A DNA stretch of 64,000 bases from Caulobacter segnis (GTDB lineage Bacteria; Pseudomonadota; Alphaproteobacteria; Caulobacterales; Caulobacteraceae): the NCBI RefSeq assembly GCF_023935105.1, contig NZ_CP096040.1, forward strand, positions 2,108,001-2,172,000, written 5' to 3'. Below, in pieces: positions 8,161-15,835 of this stretch; within the stretch, counting starts at the first letter, position 1; the number at the start of each line of letters is the position of its first letter. Under the pieces are notes generated by a model. It had not been told where the DNA came from and did not search any database. It saw nothing but the letters and a program-made list of their open reading frames with translations. The position numbers were made by a program, and so were the translations under genes.

Positions 8161-8468
8161 CAGGCCTCGCCGCGCAGCGTCTTGTTCAGCGCCACGCTGG
8201 CCTCCATCCGGGCCAGTTGCTCGGGCGTGGCCGGGGTCTGGTGCTTGGCCTTCCACTCGGCCTGCGGCATGCCGTAGATCGCCTCGCGGGCCTGGTCCTT
8301 GGTCAGGGCGCCGTCCGAGGCCTCCTCGACCCAGTCGGCCAGGCAGTTGCGGCAGAAGCCGGCCAGGCCCATCAGGTCGACGTTCTGGGCGTCGGCGCGC
8401 ATCCGCAGGTGCTGGACCAGGCGGCGGAAAGCGGCGGCGGCGTGGCGGTCTTCGATGTCGATGGTCAT
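8160..8468 (-). CDS. DUF1244 family protein
   Basis: This small 102-residue protein matches the DUF1244 family, with the diagnostic AAFRRLVQHLRMRADAQNVD and GFCRNCLADW. The two cysteines in CRNC could bind a metal. Family function is not established. It is the first gene of a two-gene operon with the membrane HTH protein, which it overlaps by a few bases. A divergent hydrolase gene lies about 100 bp upstream. Confidence 0.85.
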   Translation of the reverse strand: MTIDIEDRHAAAAFRRLVQHLRMRADAQNVDLMGLAGFCRNCLADWVEEASDGALTKDQAREAIYGMPQAEWKAKHQTPATPEQLARMEASVALNKTLRGEA

Positions 8469-8570
8469 GGCGTTTCGCTCGGGGCTTCACTCGGATTGGG
8501 GCCGTATTTCCTCTAGAGACTAAGGCGACGCGGCGCGAGAGTGCGCGGCCTCACCCGACAGGATTCGATC

Positions 8571-9656
8571 ATGGACTTCTCGCGGCTTCGCACGACCAGC
8601 AAGGTCACCAACGAGTGGACCTATCCGCAAGGGGCGCCCCTTCGCACCGGCTGGCTGCGGGTCGATACGGCGCCCGACCACGAGCTCTACTGGGAGGAAT
8701 ACGGCCGCGCCGACGGCGAGCCGGTGATGTTCCTGCACGGCGGTCCCGGCGGGGCCTGCGCGCCGGTGATGTCGCGCTTCTTCGATCCAGACCGCTACCG
8801 CGTGATCCTGTTCGACCAGCGCGGCTGCGGCAAGAGCCGCCCGACCGTCGCCGCCGACGGTCCGGAAAAGGCCCTGGCCCACAACACCACCGACCACCTG
8901 GTCTCCGACATCAACGCCCTGCGCGACGCGCTGGGCATCGGCGGCAAGATGCATGTGTTCGGCGGCAGCTGGGGCAGCACGCTGGCGCTGGTCTATGCGA
9001 TCCGGAACCCCGAAAAGGTGGCCTCGCTGATCCTGCGCGGCATCTTCCTGGGGTCCAAGGAAGACCTGCTCTACATGTACCAGGGCAACGCCGCGACGTT
9101 CGCCGAGCAGCCCTACGCCTTGACCGAGCCGGGCGCCTACATCGCCTATCCCGATGAATGGAAGGCCTTCGTCGAGGTCATCGACCCGGCCCGGCGCAGC
9201 GACATGATGGGGGCCTACAAGGCGATCTTCGACATGGTCCCGGCCTCCGACGCCGAGCGCGCCCGCCAGCTGGAGGCGGCCCTGGCCTGGTCGGTCTGGG
9301 AGGGGACGATCTCGAACATGATCCCGGCCGACGAGGACGCGGGCAAGTTCGGCGAGGCCGAGTTCGCCCTGTGCTTCGCCCAGATCGAGGCGCACTTCTT
9401 CGCCAACGACCTGTTCCTGAAGGCCAACGAGATCACCGACGGGGTCGGGGCGCTGAAGGGCGTTCCAGTCCACATCGTCCATGGCCGCTTCGACCAGGTC
9501 TGCCCGCTGACGCAGGCCTCGCGGCTGGTCCAGGCCCTGGAGGCCGCGGGCATGCCGCCGGCGACCTACGTCCGCACAGACGCCGGCCACAGCGCCATGG
9601 AGGCCCAGACGGTCCTGGCGCTGACGGCGATCATGGACGGGCTGCCCCCGATCTAG
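8571..9656 (+). CDS. Alpha/beta hydrolase, proline iminopeptidase family
   Basis: The 361-residue protein has the peptidase S33 features: oxyanion motif HGGPGGAC, nucleophile Ser133 in GGSWGS, catalytic Asp in GRFDQVCP and His in DAGHSAME. Family members release N-terminal proline from peptides in the cytoplasm. It is about 40 residues longer than typical prolyl aminopeptidases. The ATG at 8571 was preferred over an in-frame GTG at 8541, since the homologous region begins near RTGWLRVD; neither start has a strong ribosome binding site. It stands alone, divergent from the DUF1244 operon. Confidence 0.88.
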   Translation: MDFSRLRTTSKVTNEWTYPQGAPLRTGWLRVDTAPDHELYWEEYGRADGEPVMFLHGGPGGACAPVMSRFFDPDRYRVILFDQRGCGKSRPTVAADGPEKALAHNTTDHLVSDINALRDALGIGGKMHVFGGSWGSTLALVYAIRNPEKVASLILRGIFLGSKEDLLYMYQGNAATFAEQPYALTEPGAYIAYPDEWKAFVEVIDPARRSDMMGAYKAIFDMVPASDAERARQLEAALAWSVWEGTISNMIPADEDAGKFGEAEFALCFAQIEAHFFANDLFLKANEITDGVGALKGVPVHIVHGRFDQVCPLTQASRLVQALEAAGMPPATYVRTDAGHSAMEAQTVLALTAIMDGLPPI

Positions 9657-9756
9657 CGGCGTCTCCGAACCGGGCATCACGATCGCGCGCCTGACGGAAC
9701 GGCCCGGGCCAGTCCCGGGTTGAACCGTCATGGATCAATCGTGCGAGGTCACGAAG

Positions 9757-10485
9757 ATGTCGTCGCCAGTTCAAAGGCTGTCCGTGGCCGTGCTGGCGCT
9801 GTGCGTGGGAATGGGGACGGCCGACGCGGCGCTGGCGGGGAAGCAGCAGAAGGACGCGCCCACGAAGGAGGCGCCCAAGGTTCCCCAGACCTCGGCCGAG
9901 GCCAATACCGACAATCTGGGCTCGGCCGTCGTCGCGCCGCTGCGCGACATCAACGTCGTGCGCTCGCAGATCCCCGACCTGCTGAAGCAGGCCGTGGCGG
10001 ACCCCTATACGCCCCCCAAGCCGGGCTGCGAGCCTCTGAAGGCCGAGATCGACAATCTCGACGCCGTGTTGGGCGACGACTACGACGACCCCAAGGACGA
10101 CAACAAGGGCGAGAGCCTCTCCAAGCCGGTCCTGGGCGTGGTGGCCAGCACCATCACCGATGTCATCCCCATGCGCGGCTGGGTCCGCCGCCTGACCGGG
10201 GCCGAGCGCCACGACCAGCAGGTGCGCGACGCGATCAAGGCCGGCTTCGTGCGGCGCGGCTATCTGAAGGGCCTCTACAACGCCGGCACCTGCAAGGGGA
10301 ACCGCACGGTGTTCGTGGCCGCAAAGCCCGTGCCCAAGCCGGTGTTCGTGGCCGCCGAGCCGGCCCCGCCGGTCCTGGTGGCGGCGACCGCCGCGCAAGC
10401 GCAAGCGCCCGTGCCCGTCGCCGCGCCGCTGGCGCCGTTCACCACCTTGCACGTCGCGACGTCGGACACGGCGGGCGTGCCGTAG
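9757..10485 (+). CDS. Secreted hypothetical protein with Pro/Ala/Val-rich tail
   Basis: The product of 242 residues starts with a clear signal peptide (SSPVQRLSVAVLALCVGMGTADAALA). The mature N-terminal two thirds contain a conserved-looking segment around LRDINVVRSQIPDLLKQAVADPY and WVRRLTGAERHDQQVRDAI. The C-terminal third is low-complexity, with repeated VFVAAKPVPKP / VFVAAEPAPP. The ATG at 9757 has GAGG 9 bp upstream and starts the signal peptide cleanly; an ATG at 9730 would add nine charged residues. A GGAAC box lies at 9696-9700 but its -10 partner is poor. The function is not recognised. Confidence 0.7.
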   Translation: MSSPVQRLSVAVLALCVGMGTADAALAGKQQKDAPTKEAPKVPQTSAEANTDNLGSAVVAPLRDINVVRSQIPDLLKQAVADPYTPPKPGCEPLKAEIDNLDAVLGDDYDDPKDDNKGESLSKPVLGVVASTITDVIPMRGWVRRLTGAERHDQQVRDAIKAGFVRRGYLKGLYNAGTCKGNRTVFVAAKPVPKPVFVAAEPAPPVLVAATAAQAQAPVPVAAPLAPFTTLHVATSDTAGVP

Positions 10486-10496
10486 GTCGCGGCGTT

Positions 10497-11012
10497 CTAG
10501 CCCCGCACGAAGATGTTGCGCAGCCACTGGCTGCCGGCCCTGGCGGCCTGGCCCCAGTCTTCCTCGTCGTCCAGGGCTTCGGGCTTGTAGCCGATCGGGT
10601 TGAACACCTTCAGGCGCGGGACCTTGGCGAAGGCGGCCGTGTCGCGGGTGGCCAAGGTCAGGCCGTGCTCCAAGGCAGTGGCGGCCAGCAGGGCGTCGCG
10701 GCTGTCGGCCAGGGGCACGTGGGCTCGGCGGCGCACGACGGCGGCGTCGATCGCCAGGATCCGCCCTTCGAAGGCGGGGATGACGCGGTTGTCCAGCCAG
10801 TCGCGCAGGGCCAGGCCGCCATTGCGGTCCTTGGGGGCTCTGTCCTTGCGATCGGCGCGGGCGACGGCGGTCTCCAGCTCCAGCAGGGTCAGGGCCGAGA
10901 CGAACAGGCTCGAGCGCGTGGCCTTGGCGGCCCAGGCCGCCAGCCCCGCGTCCGCGCCACCGGCCTTGGCGTTGCGCAGCTCGAAGACGATGTCGGTGTC
11001 CAGAAGGTGCAT
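10497..11012 (-). CDS. vapC: VapC-type PIN-domain ribonuclease toxin
   Basis: This 171-residue PIN-domain protein has the conserved acidic residues in HLLDTDIVFELRN, LLELETAV and DALLAATALEHG...ATRDTAAF, expected to bind Mg2+ for RNA cleavage. The ATG at 11012 overlaps the stop of the upstream antitoxin gene (TGATG), which fixes the start over an in-frame ATG at 11036. It is longer than most VapCs (about 130-140 residues), with an extra C-terminal segment rich in Trp and Glu. The toxin role is inferred from family and arrangement. Confidence 0.87.
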   Translation of the reverse strand: MHLLDTDIVFELRNAKAGGADAGLAAWAAKATRSSLFVSALTLLELETAVARADRKDRAPKDRNGGLALRDWLDNRVIPAFEGRILAIDAAVVRRRAHVPLADSRDALLAATALEHGLTLATRDTAAFAKVPRLKVFNPIGYKPEALDDEEDWGQAARAGSQWLRNIFVRG

Positions 11013-11260
11013 CAGGGCTGGCTCCGGCGGTCCCATGTGTCGGCCTGGCGGGAGGCGTCCAGGTCCACGGCGGGCAGGCCGGGCATGGCCAGCAGGTCGA
11101 CGATTGTTTCGGTCTGGCCGATCAGCCGGCGATAGGTCTCCACGCTCATCAGCACGTGGGTCGGGCGGCCGCGGTCGGTGACGAACACCGGCTCGATTCT
11201 GGCCGCGCGTTTGGCCTGGCTGACATCCTGGTTGAACTCGCGACTGGTGACGATCTTCAT
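11012..11260 (-). CDS. Phd/YefM-type antitoxin
   Basis: The 82-residue protein begins MKIVTSREFNQDVSQAKRAA and continues with PVFVTDRGRPTHVLMSVETYRRL, the typical Phd/YefM fold that dimerises and binds the operator. The C-terminal part (about residues 55-82) should wrap the PIN toxin. It is first in the operon and translationally coupled to the toxin. Antitoxin autorepression is likely through the inverted repeat at 11321-11338. Confidence 0.87.
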   Translation of the reverse strand: MKIVTSREFNQDVSQAKRAARIEPVFVTDRGRPTHVLMSVETYRRLIGQTETIVDLLAMPGLPAVDLDASRQADTWDRRSQP

Positions 11261-11320
11261 CCGCGTCTTCTCCGGCCGCCCGAAAGCGAGCTCCTGCAGC
11301 CTACGCTGACAGGGCTGTCT

Positions 11321-11338
11321 TGTAGGTACGTTACTACA
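11321..11338. promoter_or_regulatory. Inverted repeat upstream of the toxin-antitoxin operon
   Basis: TGTAG (11321-11325) and CTACA (11334-11338) flank an 8-bp spacer centred on ACGT, 60 bp upstream of the antitoxin ATG. It is a plausible autoregulatory operator. It also lies about 155 bp before the divergent antiporter start. Confidence 0.45.
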
Positions 11339-11493
11339 TAGTGTCGTTCCGGCAACAGATAATTGGCCAACGAAAACAATCGACTGACAAGGTTGTCAAA
11401 AACGCGTTCGACGCATTGCGCTCGCATCGTTTTCCTGCGCGGCATGGGGGCAAGGCGCAAAGCCAAGACGACATCATTAGGGGGCTCAAGACA

Positions 11494-12858
11494 GTGTCAG
11501 ACCTACTCGCGCAGACGATGGCCGTAGCGAGCGACCTGCTGAACAAGCACGGGCCGGCCACGCAGGCTGCCGCGAAAAGCTTCTCGCCGACCGACTTTTC
11601 CGTGCACTTCTTCCTGCAGCTGGCCGTGATCGTGCTGGCTTGCCGCGTGGTCGGCTGGCTGGGCCAGAAGCTGCTGAAGCAGCCCCAGGTGGTCGGCGAG
11701 ATGATCGCCGGCGTGGTGCTGGGCCCGTCGCTGCTGGGCCTGCTGTGGCCCGACCTGCAGGCCGCGATCTTCCCCAAGGAGACCAAGAACATGCTGTATG
11801 TCGGCGCCCAGTTGGGCGTGGGCCTCTACATGTTCATGGTCGGCACCAGCTTCCAGGCGGGCCACTTCAAGGCCAAGGCCAAGAGCGCCATGAGCGTGTC
11901 GTTCGCCGGCATCGCCGCGCCGTTCGTCATCGCCGCCATCATCACCCCGTTCCTGCTGAAGGTTCCGGGCCTGTTCGCCCCGAGTATCACCCAGGCCAAC
12001 GCGACCCTGTTCATGGGCGCCTGCATCGCCCTGACCGCCTTCCCGATGCTGGCCCGGATCATCAACGAGCGCGGCCTGGCCAAGACCTCGCTGGGCACGC
12101 TGTCCCTGACCGCCGGCGCCTTCGATGACGCGGTGTCGTGGTGCGTGCTGGCCCTGGTGCTGGCGACGTTCGGCGGTGGCCCCGGCGTTGCGGGCCTGGC
12201 CATCGGCGGCGGCCTGCTGTGGGTGCTGTTCGTCACCACGATGGGCCCGAAGATCCTGGCCCCGCTGGGCCGCATGGTCGAGCGCGACGGCGAGATGACC
12301 ACCTCGACCCTGGCCCTGGTGATCCTGGCCTTCTGCGTCTCGGCCTTCCTGATGGACGCCGTGGGCATCCACGCCATCTTCGGCGGCTTCATCCTGGGCG
12401 TGGTCATGCCGCGTGGCCTGCTGGTCGAGGAACTGAAGAAGAAGGTCGAGCCGATCGCGGTGGTCCTGCTGCTGCCGATGTTCTTCACCTATTCGGGCCT
12501 CCACACCCGCATGGACATGGTCAATTCGCCCCAGCTGCTGCTGATCGCCCTGGGCGTGCTGGCGGCCTCGGTCCTGGCCAAGTGGGGCGCCTGCTACGTC
12601 GCCGCCCGCTTCACCGGCGAGAACCACCACACCGCCATGGGCATCGGCGCGCTGATGAACTCGCGCGGCCTGATGGAGCTGATCATCATCAATATCGGCC
12701 TGCAGAAGGGCATCATCGGCCCGACCCTGTTCTCGATGCTGGTGCTGATGGCGATCGTCACCACGGTGATGGCCAGCCCGCTGTTCGAGGTGGTCTACGG
12801 CAAGAAGGCCCGCGAGAGCGGCGAACTGGGCGCGGTCCCGGACGGCGCCCGAGCCTAG
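11494..12858 (+). CDS. Cation/proton antiporter (CPA2, KefB-like)
   Basis: This integral membrane protein of 454 residues has about 11-13 hydrophobic segments. CPA2 hallmarks are the early LKQPQVVGEMIAGVVLGPSLLG and the GAFDDAVSW core, where the paired acidic residues carry ions. It likely exchanges K+ or Na+ for H+ at the inner membrane. There is no C-terminal TrkA-N domain, unlike KefB/KefC. The GTG at 11494 was chosen because AGGGGG lies 9 bp upstream; an upstream in-frame GTG at 11341 would add 51 basic, non-membrane residues. It ends in an intrinsic terminator. Confidence 0.85.
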   Translation: MSDLLAQTMAVASDLLNKHGPATQAAAKSFSPTDFSVHFFLQLAVIVLACRVVGWLGQKLLKQPQVVGEMIAGVVLGPSLLGLLWPDLQAAIFPKETKNMLYVGAQLGVGLYMFMVGTSFQAGHFKAKAKSAMSVSFAGIAAPFVIAAIITPFLLKVPGLFAPSITQANATLFMGACIALTAFPMLARIINERGLAKTSLGTLSLTAGAFDDAVSWCVLALVLATFGGGPGVAGLAIGGGLLWVLFVTTMGPKILAPLGRMVERDGEMTTSTLALVILAFCVSAFLMDAVGIHAIFGGFILGVVMPRGLLVEELKKKVEPIAVVLLLPMFFTYSGLHTRMDMVNSPQLLLIALGVLAASVLAKWGACYVAARFTGENHHTAMGIGALMNSRGLMELIIINIGLQKGIIGPTLFSMLVLMAIVTTVMASPLFEVVYGKKARESGELGAVPDGARA

Positions 12859-12883
12859 GATCCTCTTCAAGAGTCGCTTCCCT

Positions 12884-12909
12884 GGGCCCGCTTCGGCGGG
12901 TCCTTTTCT
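12884..12909 (+). terminator. Intrinsic terminator after the antiporter gene
   Basis: GGGCCCGC (12884-12891), a TTCG tetraloop and GCGGGTCC (12896-12903) are followed by TTTTCTTT. Confidence 0.85.
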
Positions 12910-13005
12910 TTGCGAGAGCGTCCGTTTCGGCGCGGTCCGGAAAAACCAAGATCCCATAGTGAAGTCAGTGGCTTAGCTCCGGATCGGAGTCGCCTTTCCG
13001 ACACA

Positions 13006-13031
13006 GGAACGTAAAGCCGTCGGCCCCCGTT
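13006..13031 (+). promoter_or_regulatory. EcfG-type (general stress sigma) promoter
   Basis: GGAAC at 13006-13010 and CGTT at 13028-13031 are separated by 17 bp, matching the alphaproteobacterial EcfG/SigT consensus GGAAC-N16/17-CGTT. It lies about 50 bp upstream of the start of the Gln-rich small protein. Confidence 0.6.
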
Positions 13032-13083
13032 TGCACCTCGCTCCGCCGCTTCGGCGAGGCCAATCACAGGGACGCAGACGACC

Positions 13084-13365
13084 ATGAACGAGAACCGCGA
13101 CAACCAGGGCCTGCAGCAGCAACCGAACGACGCCCAGCGTCAGCAAGCCGGTCAGCAGAACCAGCAAGGCGAAACCCGCCAGCCGCAACAGCAGCCCTCC
13201 AACCCGCAGCAGGCCCAGCCGGGTCAGCAGAACCAGCAAGCCGACCGTCGCCAAGGCGAAGGCGTCGAAGGCACGGACCAGGAGGGTCTGAACGACGGTG
13301 GCGTCACCGGTGGCAACGGCGACATCCGCCCGGACCGCACGGGCGACGGCGGCGCCGAGCGTTGA
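13084..13365 (+). CDS. Small glutamine-rich hydrophilic protein
   Basis: This 93-residue protein is almost wholly Gln, Asn, Gly, Pro, Arg and Asp and should be disordered. It contains two related units, AGQQNQQGETRQPQQQP and PGQQNQQADRRQGEG, so it probably grew by internal duplication. It has no signal peptide or membrane segment. An EcfG-type promoter upstream suggests stress induction. Hydrophilic, disordered stress proteins are common in this group, but no defined family was recognised. An intrinsic terminator follows directly, so it is a one-gene unit. Confidence 0.7.
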   Translation: MNENRDNQGLQQQPNDAQRQQAGQQNQQGETRQPQQQPSNPQQAQPGQQNQQADRRQGEGVEGTDQEGLNDGGVTGGNGDIRPDRTGDGGAER

Positions 13366-13374
13366 TCCAGGAAG

Positions 13375-13397
13375 GGGCCGCCATAGAGCGGCCCTTT
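13375..13397 (+). terminator. Intrinsic terminator of the Gln-rich protein gene
   Basis: GGGCCGC (13375-13381) and GCGGCCC (13388-13394) flank a 6-nt loop and are followed by TTTCTCTTTC. Confidence 0.8.
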
Positions 13398-13471
13398 CTC
13401 TTTCACGAAGCCGGCCTTTTCGCCTTACGCCCAGCCACTGGTCGACGCGGCGATAGCAAAAGCCAGACTTC

Positions 13472-13496
13472 GGGACCGCCGCATCGGCCCGCCGTT
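13472..13496 (+). promoter_or_regulatory. Possible EcfG-type promoter
   Basis: GGGAC (13472-13476), 16 bp, then CGTT (13493-13496): one mismatch from the EcfG consensus. It lies about 65 bp upstream of the 26-residue membrane protein. Confidence 0.35.
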
Positions 13497-13561
13497 CTTC
13501 CGCAATCAAGCATGGCCGCGCTCGGCGGTCGGGCTCTTCGCCAATCAGGGATGCTCAAGCG

Positions 13562-13642
13562 ATGCGATCGATCCTTCTGATGCTTCTCGGGGTGCCGCTT
13601 CCCCTCGTCCTGCTTCTCGCCTTCTGCACGCATCACTTCTAA
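13562..13642 (+). CDS. 26-residue membrane protein
   Basis: The frame ATG 13562 to TAA 13642 encodes a single hydrophobic helix with a short basic start and a terminal CTHHF tail (begins MRSILLMLLGVPLPLVLLL). This resembles a group of tiny alphaproteobacterial membrane proteins of the form M-R-x-I-L-L..GVPLP...HHF. The next gene starts 13 bp downstream, so the two probably form an operon. A possible EcfG-type promoter lies upstream. The function is unknown. Confidence 0.65.
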   Translation: MRSILLMLLGVPLPLVLLLAFCTHHF

Positions 13643-13655
13643 GGCGGATCCAGTC

Positions 13656-14225
13656 ATGTCCAACGGATCCGATTTCATGAGCCCCGACGTCGCGCCGGAC
13701 GAGACGCGGTCGGCGGTCAGCTGGGAGGCGATCCTGGCCGGCGCGGCGGCGACCGTCGCCGTGCTCTTCGTCCTGCTGTCGCTCTGCGCCGGGTTCGGCC
13801 TGAAGATGACCCCCCGCTGGCCGGGTGGCGTTTCGGCCGAGGACTTCACGCCGATCCTGGGCGCGGCCTTCGTGGCCTGCCAGATCCTGGCCAGCATGCT
13901 GGGCGGCTATCTGGCCGGCCGCCTGCGGACCAAGTGGCTGCACGTTCACGACCACGAGGTCCATTTCCGCGACACCGCCCATGGTCTTCTGGCCTGGGCC
14001 GCGAGCGTCGTGGGCCTTCTGCTTCTGGGCGCCCTGGCGGCCCCGACCGGGCCCGCCGCCACGCCGGCTCCGGCGGACATGGTCCGGGCCGCTCATATTG
14101 GCGCGCAGCTCTCGCTGTTCCTGGGCATCGGCGCCCTGGCCAGCGCCTTCTCGGCCAGCGTCGCCGCGGCGATCGGCGGGATGCGGCGCGACGACATGCA
14201 CAAGCTGTATCGCACGCCGTCCTAG
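13656..14225 (+). CDS. Inner-membrane protein with four predicted helices
   Basis: The 189-residue protein has hydrophobic segments near residues 23-48 (EAILAGAAATVAVLFVLLSL), 67-88, 109-130 and 148-170. A short cytosolic loop HVHDHEVHFRDTAHG is rich in His and Asp. The pattern recalls a group of hypothetical alphaproteobacterial membrane proteins with no assigned role. It starts 13 bp after the 26-residue membrane protein, with AAGG upstream, so it is likely the second gene of that operon. It converges on the halogenase gene 20 bp downstream. Confidence 0.75.
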   Translation: MSNGSDFMSPDVAPDETRSAVSWEAILAGAAATVAVLFVLLSLCAGFGLKMTPRWPGGVSAEDFTPILGAAFVACQILASMLGGYLAGRLRTKWLHVHDHEVHFRDTAHGLLAWAASVVGLLLLGALAAPTGPAATPAPADMVRAAHIGAQLSLFLGIGALASAFSASVAAAIGGMRRDDMHKLYRTPS

Positions 14226-14245
14226 GCGGCGATCGCGCGAGGGCC

Positions 14246-15799
14246 TTACGCGCCCTCCAACGCCGTGTCGAAGCCGAACTGGTTGATCTGGGCGATCAGG
14301 TCGCGATGGCTGGGCAGGTCCTGGGTCGCCCGGTCGGCGAAGCCGCGGATCTTGGCGAACAGCCTGGCCGCCTCGGCCACGTCGGGAAACTCGCCGGCGC
14401 CGTCCGTCAGGTCGGTGCGAAAGCCCATGCCGTACAGAATGTACTGGTAGTTGAAGAAGGCGAAGGTCTCGAGATCGAGGATGAAGTCGAACCGCGCGGG
14501 CGGGCGATGGCGCCATTGCTCCAGGAGGTCGACCAGCCGTTCCGGGATCGAGGCCGGATCGGTGTTCTCGCGCCAGAACCGCTCGGGGCGCCGGCTGAGC
14601 GCGTAGTGCAGCTTCAGAAAGACGATGATGTTATCGTAGCGGGCCGTCATCAGCTCGTTGAAACGGCGCGCGGGGGCGCTGACCGGGCCCGAGTGCGGGA
14701 ACAGCTCGGCGATCATCGCCACCGCCGCCTCGATCAGTACGACGCCCGTCGACTCCAGCGGCTCCAGGAAACCAGCTGACAGGCCCACGGCCACGCAGTT
14801 CTTGATCCACTGCTTTTCGCGATAGCCGGCGTCGAAGGTGATCTTGCGCGTCTCGATCTCGGCGCCGCCGACATAGTCGCGCAGGATCGCCTCGGCGCGG
14901 TCGTCGTCGATGTGGTCGCTGGAATAGACGCAGCCGACGCCGCGGCCGTGGGCCAGGGCGATGTCCCAGGTCCAGCCGGCCTCGTGGGCGGTGGCGACCG
15001 TGTAGCTCTGGATCGGCGCGTCCGGCCGCTCGTAGGGCGCGCGGCAGGCCACGGCGCGGTCGGCGAACAGCACGCCGCGCGCCGACTTGAACGGTGAGCC
15101 CAGGGCCTTGCCGATCAGCTCGGCGCGGAAGCCGGTGCAATCGACATAGAGGTCGGCCGAGAGGTCGCCGTGTTCGGGAGAGACGACGTGGGCGATGGCG
15201 CCGGTCTCGTCCAGCACGGCTTCCGAGAGATTGCCGCGCAGATGCTTCACGCCCAGCTCGCGCGCCCGTTCGGCCAGCACCCCGGCCAGCTTGGCGGCGT
15301 CGAAGTGGTAGGCGTAGTTCAGCGGGCCGGCGAAATCGCTCTCGTGCGGGCGCTTTGGCGCGCGCTGGGCGTCGGCGACACGGGCCTGGATGGTGACGGC
15401 CTCAGCGAACGGCGCGCGGCCGGCCTCGTCCTGCAGCAGCCAGTAGGGGGCCAGGCTGGTCCCCTCGGTCGAGAACGGCGCCTCGAACGGGTGAAAGAAG
15501 CTGTGGCGGCGACCGTCATCGGGCGCGCGCGCCCAGTCGACGAACCGGATGCCCTGCTTGAAGGTCGCCGAGGTCTGGCGGATGAACGCCGCCTCGTCGA
15601 TCCCCAGGAAGCGCAGGGTGTTGCGGATGGTGGGGAAGGTGGCCTCGCCGACGCCGATAATCCCGATCTCGGGCGACTCCAGCAGGGTGATCTCCAGATG
15701 CGCCTGCTCGGCCACGCGCAGGGCCTTGGCCAGATAGGCGGCCGTCAGCCATCCGGCCGTGCCGCCGCCCACGATCAGGATGCTTCGCCTGCGTTGCAT
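14246..15799 (-). CDS. Flavin-dependent tryptophan halogenase family protein
   Basis: The 517-residue protein aligns throughout with the PrnA/RebH family. FAD binds at GGGTAGW (residues 11-17), the catalytic Lys81 lies in ATFKQGIRF, and Glu346 in SAGFLEPLES. The signature WxWxIP appears as WTWDIA (276-281), so the usual proline is missing. Family members halogenate tryptophan or related aromatics with FADH2, chloride or bromide and O2. No flavin reductase or biosynthetic cluster is adjacent. The substrate is unknown and a non-halogenating role cannot be excluded. Confidence 0.88.
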   Translation of the reverse strand: MQRRRSILIVGGGTAGWLTAAYLAKALRVAEQAHLEITLLESPEIGIIGVGEATFPTIRNTLRFLGIDEAAFIRQTSATFKQGIRFVDWARAPDDGRRHSFFHPFEAPFSTEGTSLAPYWLLQDEAGRAPFAEAVTIQARVADAQRAPKRPHESDFAGPLNYAYHFDAAKLAGVLAERARELGVKHLRGNLSEAVLDETGAIAHVVSPEHGDLSADLYVDCTGFRAELIGKALGSPFKSARGVLFADRAVACRAPYERPDAPIQSYTVATAHEAGWTWDIALAHGRGVGCVYSSDHIDDDRAEAILRDYVGGAEIETRKITFDAGYREKQWIKNCVAVGLSAGFLEPLESTGVVLIEAAVAMIAELFPHSGPVSAPARRFNELMTARYDNIIVFLKLHYALSRRPERFWRENTDPASIPERLVDLLEQWRHRPPARFDFILDLETFAFFNYQYILYGMGFRTDLTDGAGEFPDVAEAARLFAKIRGFADRATQDLPSHRDLIAQINQFGFDTALEGA

Positions 15800-15835
15800 G
15801 GGGGTTAGATAGCAGGGTTCGGCGAGGCGGTGGCT

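Noticed and set aside
9696-9721. EcfG promoter before the secreted hypothetical protein
   Set aside because: GGAAC is present but the -10 part reads GGTT and overlaps a CCCGGG palindrome, so the match is too weak to list.
13084-13365. Repeated QQNQQ units as a CRISPR-like or tandem DNA repeat
   Set aside because: The repeats are at the protein level inside one coding frame, with uneven spacing and no spacer structure.
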